Part shown: positions 60,712 through 64,000 of the stretch, piece after piece
Layout of the letters: every line of letters begins with the position of its first letter
Position numbering within the stretch: position 1 is the stretch's first letter
From: Neurospora tetrasperma FGSC 2508
Lineage: Eukaryota; Ascomycota; Sordariomycetes; Sordariales; Sordariaceae
Assembly (NCBI RefSeq): GCF_000213175.1
Contig: NW_009799099.1
Span: 1,067,560 to 1,131,559, forward strand
Direction: 5' to 3'
Length of the DNA: 64,000 nucleotides
Notes under the pieces: model-generated
What the model saw: the letters and a program-made list of their open reading frames with translations, nothing else
Told to the model about the DNA's origin: nothing
Database searches by the model: none
Position numbers and translations under genes: made by a program

Positions 60712-62238
60712 ACTACAAGATAAGCTCCCGGGTGGCTGGAACAGTGTCATACAAGCAACCCGTTCAAAGACTAAACCTGCCGCGTCGGGGAGCAGTAACT
60801 GCCCTTCCGAGGTGGGGAGCAGTCTGACGGGGCGAGCCATGGCGCTTGCCGAGAACGACATAACATAGATAGACGTACATAAGTCGGTACCGTTCATACT
60901 ACTATCAATGTGAAGTTAACCAAGAGGACGAAATCTACTGAGCTGTGCTGCCCCATCGACTTCTACTATACTCAGTGGTTATCTGATTGTGAACGAACGG
61001 CGGAGTTGTGGTTCCTACCTTATACTCAGATAAACCAGGGGAGTCTGCCAACCGCCATTGTAATGGTAATGAATGAAGGAGGCGGCGGGGAGATGACGGG
61101 TCTCCTCCTCAAAATGAAGAGAATGGAGCCAGGGAAGTTCGCTTTCATCGCAAAATCATCTCGTGCGCGTCAACGGTCGGAGCAGAACCCAAGAGTTCAT
61201 GAGTCTTCCCGAAAACCGCTGGTTCACGGCATTTCAGATTCGAAACCTGCGATAAGTAGACCATCGAAGCCCACGAGGTCGGTTTTGTGGATTGAGAATC
61301 CCATGCAATACCCCTCAAGAAGGGTAATCAGAAAGATCTGGGAAGCGGATCGGTTTGACAGGTACAGGTGAATACGGACAAGGACAGTTAGAGACCTTTG
61401 GGAATTTTGACGATATCATTTTGCCATCCATAGACGAGGGTATCTATTACTTTTGTCATCTCTTCAACTTTGACTCAGGGCTTGTTTCCAAACCTGCCCG
61501 AGCCCTTGCGATTGAACACACCACTTCCTCATGTACAGCTAGCCGATGCCTGCTGCCAGAGGGATGCCCGCCTCAGCCTTCCAATCTCAATCTATTACTA
61601 CTGGTCAAGGACGCCTTATGAAGGCTCAGAGCTGTGCTAATGTTAGCTCCTCCGGCCATGTGAAGCGGGAAAAAAGGGCGGGGCTTGCTAACATATCCTC
61701 AGACGAATATGCGATGTTTGACCACGTCATACTCAAAACAACCGAGCTCAACAAGATGTAAAGCAGGGTCCAAGAAGAGACTGCTGATCTCTGCAATGGC
61801 ATCGACACATATGCCATATAAAAGCTATTCAATGTCTCGGGTTCCTGGCACCCTGACAGACGAATACTCTTCTAACCAAACATATAGCAAGCCTTTGGTT
61901 CCTTCCCCATCGTTCGCTTGGAGCTATGATGAACGCCCGGGAAAACAGGCCCATATTACAAGGTGAGATGGCAGCTGTTAGGAGACCTTGCGACTCGGAC
62001 GTTTCGCTTCGTTGTTATTTTGGGCGTCAGACGTTCTTTGCGCTTCCTCACCAGAGGCTCAATCTTGCCTTGGGCTATATCAGAATCTTCGCTCGTATCT
62101 TTCTCCATCTGCTTCCGTATCCTTCTTGCCTTCAATCTCTGCATCCTTTTTCCGCATGGACTTAGGCAGTTTCGCCATCTTTCTCCGGTTTTCTTGGTGA
62201 TTTGGTGTGCCAGACAAAGCATCTGCATGGTCGGTCTT

Positions 62239-63487
62239 CTAACGCCGAGCAAACCCGTTGGGTGCTCCGGGTGGCGCGCCGAATCCCGGAGGAGGAGCAG
62301 CACCAGGAGGAGGCATAAAACCAGGAGGAGGCATAGTTGCACCAAGAGGCGGAGCGCCCGGAAATCCAGCCGGAGGAGCCATACCAGGGTAAATTGCCGG
62401 AGGCCCTGGGGGCACCGCGGGACCGGGAGGACCGGGAGGGCCACCACGAAAAGCGGTTCCTCCGGGGTGGAAGTCCCCAACTGGACCCCCAAAGCCACCA
62501 TGACTGGGCGGTGGCCTTGCAGGGAGACCGGAGGGAGCGGGTGGAAGATTGGGTATCCGACCACCTGCGGGTGGCATGCCGGCACCATATGGGGGTCCAG
62601 AACGACCCATAGCAGCAGGACCGGGAGGAGGAACGCCATAGGCAGGAGCGGCCGCGACAGGTACGCCCACGGGGATGGGTACAGCTGGGGCCACGGCGGC
62701 GGGAGGAATAACGGCCGCGGTAGGGATGTCGGCAGCAGGTGCAATGCCGGGGGCAGGAGGCCTCGTCATGTGGAAAGCGGGCGGCAAAGGCTGTTGTTCC
62801 GGAACAATGTTGTGCTTCTTGCCCTCGGCGGCCAGCTTACGCTCGGCCTCGTCACCGTGACGCTCGCCCTTTCCGTCCTTCTTGTACGCATACTCGACGG
62901 TAATCTGTTTGCTCAGGAGATACTGGCCGTTCATCGTGGCTCGAGCAGCATCACTAGCCTCGAAGGAACCAAAACTGACGAAACCATAGCCCTTTGAGAT
63001 GTTGTTGTCGTCTCTGACAATGTTGGGCTGCCGAAGGATCTGGCCGAACTGGCTGAATGTGTCGTACAGGATCTTTTCGTCAACCTGGGGATCGAGGTTG
63101 TTGATGAAGAGCTCGGCGCCGATGTCGACAGTCTTTTGCTTGTCCGCGCTCGCCTTGTTGACGCGAATTGGCTTTCCCCAAATCCTGATTCCGTTGAGGA
63201 CCTTTGCTGCGTATTCGGCGGAAGCGGGGGTATCGAACTCGACGAAGCCGTAACCTTGATGTGTTTGCGAGACTCGATCCTGTGGCATATGTACCTGGCG
63301 TACGGGGCCGACTTGCGTCATGAGCTCGGAGAGCAACTCTTGGGTGAAGCGCTCATCGATGTTGCCGACGTACACGGTCGCATCTTTATTCTGTTCCCTA
63401 GTCTACGCGTTAGTGGGAGTGCGACTTGGGATTCGAGGTCAGCGACAATGGCAAGTTAAGATTTGCGACTTACCAGTGTTTCGACAT
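62239..63487 (-). CDS. Splicing factor 3b subunit 4 (SF3B4/SAP49/Hsh49), 390 aa
   Basis: This is an RNA-binding subunit of the U2 snRNP SF3b complex that contacts the pre-mRNA near the branch site. Exons on the minus strand: 63487-63474 (14 nt, MSKH plus two bases) and 63397-62239. The spliced start is [22 protein letters not shown]1 (about 13-90) has RNP2 VYVGNI and RNP1 GYGFVEF. RRM2 (about 100-178) has LFINNL and GYGFVSF; the linker [18 protein letters not shown] is the family signature. The C-terminal about 180 residues are a Pro/Gly/Ala-rich low-complexity tail (repeats of GAPPPGFG type), as in human SF3B4. Yeast Hsh49 lacks this tail. It ends GAPNGFARR. Confidence 0.94.
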
Positions 63488-64000
63488 GATGAAGCGTGTG
63501 CCGTAGCACTCGTATGGCTGGAAGACTGTTTGGGCTTGTCTGAAAGACCACAAAGGTTAAGCCGTATAGATATTGCTAACGTCGCGGAATATCGGCTACA
63601 GCCAGAGTAGTATGTTAATGTGCCGAGAATATTTGATGGCTAGGTCAGCTTTTGGGGTTTCTTTCAGTTTTGGTCGAAGATTCACAAGCTTGACGTGACG
63701 ACGAAAGGTGCAGTCGCGGTTCAGAACTATCTGTTGCCTGCCCGGTTCGCGCGCGGGTTTTTAATACTGCTAATAAAACCATGTTTAACTGCTTAGCGCA
63801 AGAGCCAGGTCACTGGAAGCCCAAGTTATAGGCCTGTTAGCCGGTGTTTGCGGAGGGGTAATTGCAGCTCAGTCTAGTTCATTTAGTATGTCGCTACTGG
63901 CAGCCCCAGTGTGGCTGACGGGACGGCCCAAGCTGGTGCAACCGGCAAAAAGATCCAGAATATTTGGTTGTCCATGAAAGTGGGAGCCGCGTTCAACGTT
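63488..64000. other. Upstream flank of SF3B4
   Basis: Presumed promoter of SF3B4 (minus strand) and further intergenic DNA. No element is recognised. Confidence 0.5.

Larger units (their letters stand above)
50955..62238. other. 11.3-kb stretch without a supportable gene
   Basis: The first 2-3 kb left of about 53,600 are probably promoter and leader of GSK-3 (minus strand). They hold a (GTAG)n array (51891-51950), a T31 run (52461-52491) and a CTG run (52817-52845). TAGGTA-type words recur at about 53301, 53351, 54601, 55263, 55694 and 59083. From about 55,000 to 62,000 every open frame is below about 220 codons and unlike known families; the longest, 57785-58444 (+), begins at an ATG but has no recognisable motif. 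No transposon-like text was recognised. The last kilobase is 3' flank of SF3B4. Confidence 0.55.

Noticed and set aside
61956-62238. Lys/Arg/Glu-rich open frame continuing past the SF3B4 stop in another frame
   Set aside because: It looks protein-like, but it lies in the 3' flank, has no recognised domain, and no splice from the SF3B4 frame is needed. I treat it as untranslated sequence.
61963-62997. A 344-codon plus-strand frame opposite SF3B4
   Set aside because: It is antisense of the Pro/Gly-rich tail and RRM2. The SF3B4 frame is unmistakable.

Overview
The window is nuclear DNA from a filamentous ascomycete, most likely a Sordariomycete. Introns are short (50-245 nt) with fungal signals (GTANGT donors, CTAAC/CTGAC branch sites, YAG acceptors). 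The proteins read like Neurospora/Podospora-type orthologues: a GSK-3 kinase, RAI1, SEC8, a Smi1/Knr4 protein and a CipC-like protein. A HET-domain gene is typical of Pezizomycotina. I found 16 protein-coding genes, 14 of them spliced. I assigned exons by hand from frame, splice signals and family conservation; every spliced model closes to a whole number of codons.

Layout. 1-6160: no gene, mostly promoter/leader of a conserved unknown protein (6161-7300, +). Then come CAF-1 large subunit (9160-11366, +), a CipC-like stress protein (12341-12894, -), the tRNA m1A58 methyltransferase catalytic subunit TRM61 (14306-15838, +), an Fcy2-type purine-cytosine permease (17050-18714, +), a secreted glycosidase-like protein (19153-20927, -), an M50B-like membrane protein (22197-23138, +) and an M18 aminopeptidase of Ape1 type (24003-25764, -). 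Next are a HET-domain protein (27192-29177, -), RAI1 (29738-31357, -) head-to-head with exocyst SEC8 (31922-35340, +), Smi1/Knr4 (39856-41603, +), Vps68 (43008-43933, +), nuclear cap-binding protein CBP80 (44886-47650, -), GSK-3 (49443-50954, -), an 11.3-kb stretch with no convincing gene, and SF3B4/Hsh49 (62239-63487, -).

Function. Most genes are single-copy housekeeping genes: RNA cap and splicing biology (RAI1, CBP80, SF3B4), tRNA modification, chromatin assembly, exocytosis, cell-wall signalling and vacuolar sorting. No operon or secondary-metabolite-type cluster is visible. The HET gene and the secreted protein are the accessory-looking loci. No convincing tRNA or rRNA gene, transposon, viral relic or CRISPR array was seen by eye.

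Most notable: RAI1 needs an 8-nt internal micro-exon and a GC-AG intron. The HET gene appears to carry a frameshift in its N-terminal motif. VPS68 has a stop codon lying inside a near-perfect splice donor. Two short sequence motifs recur in the non-coding DNA. I found no multi-gene system that I would call undescribed.
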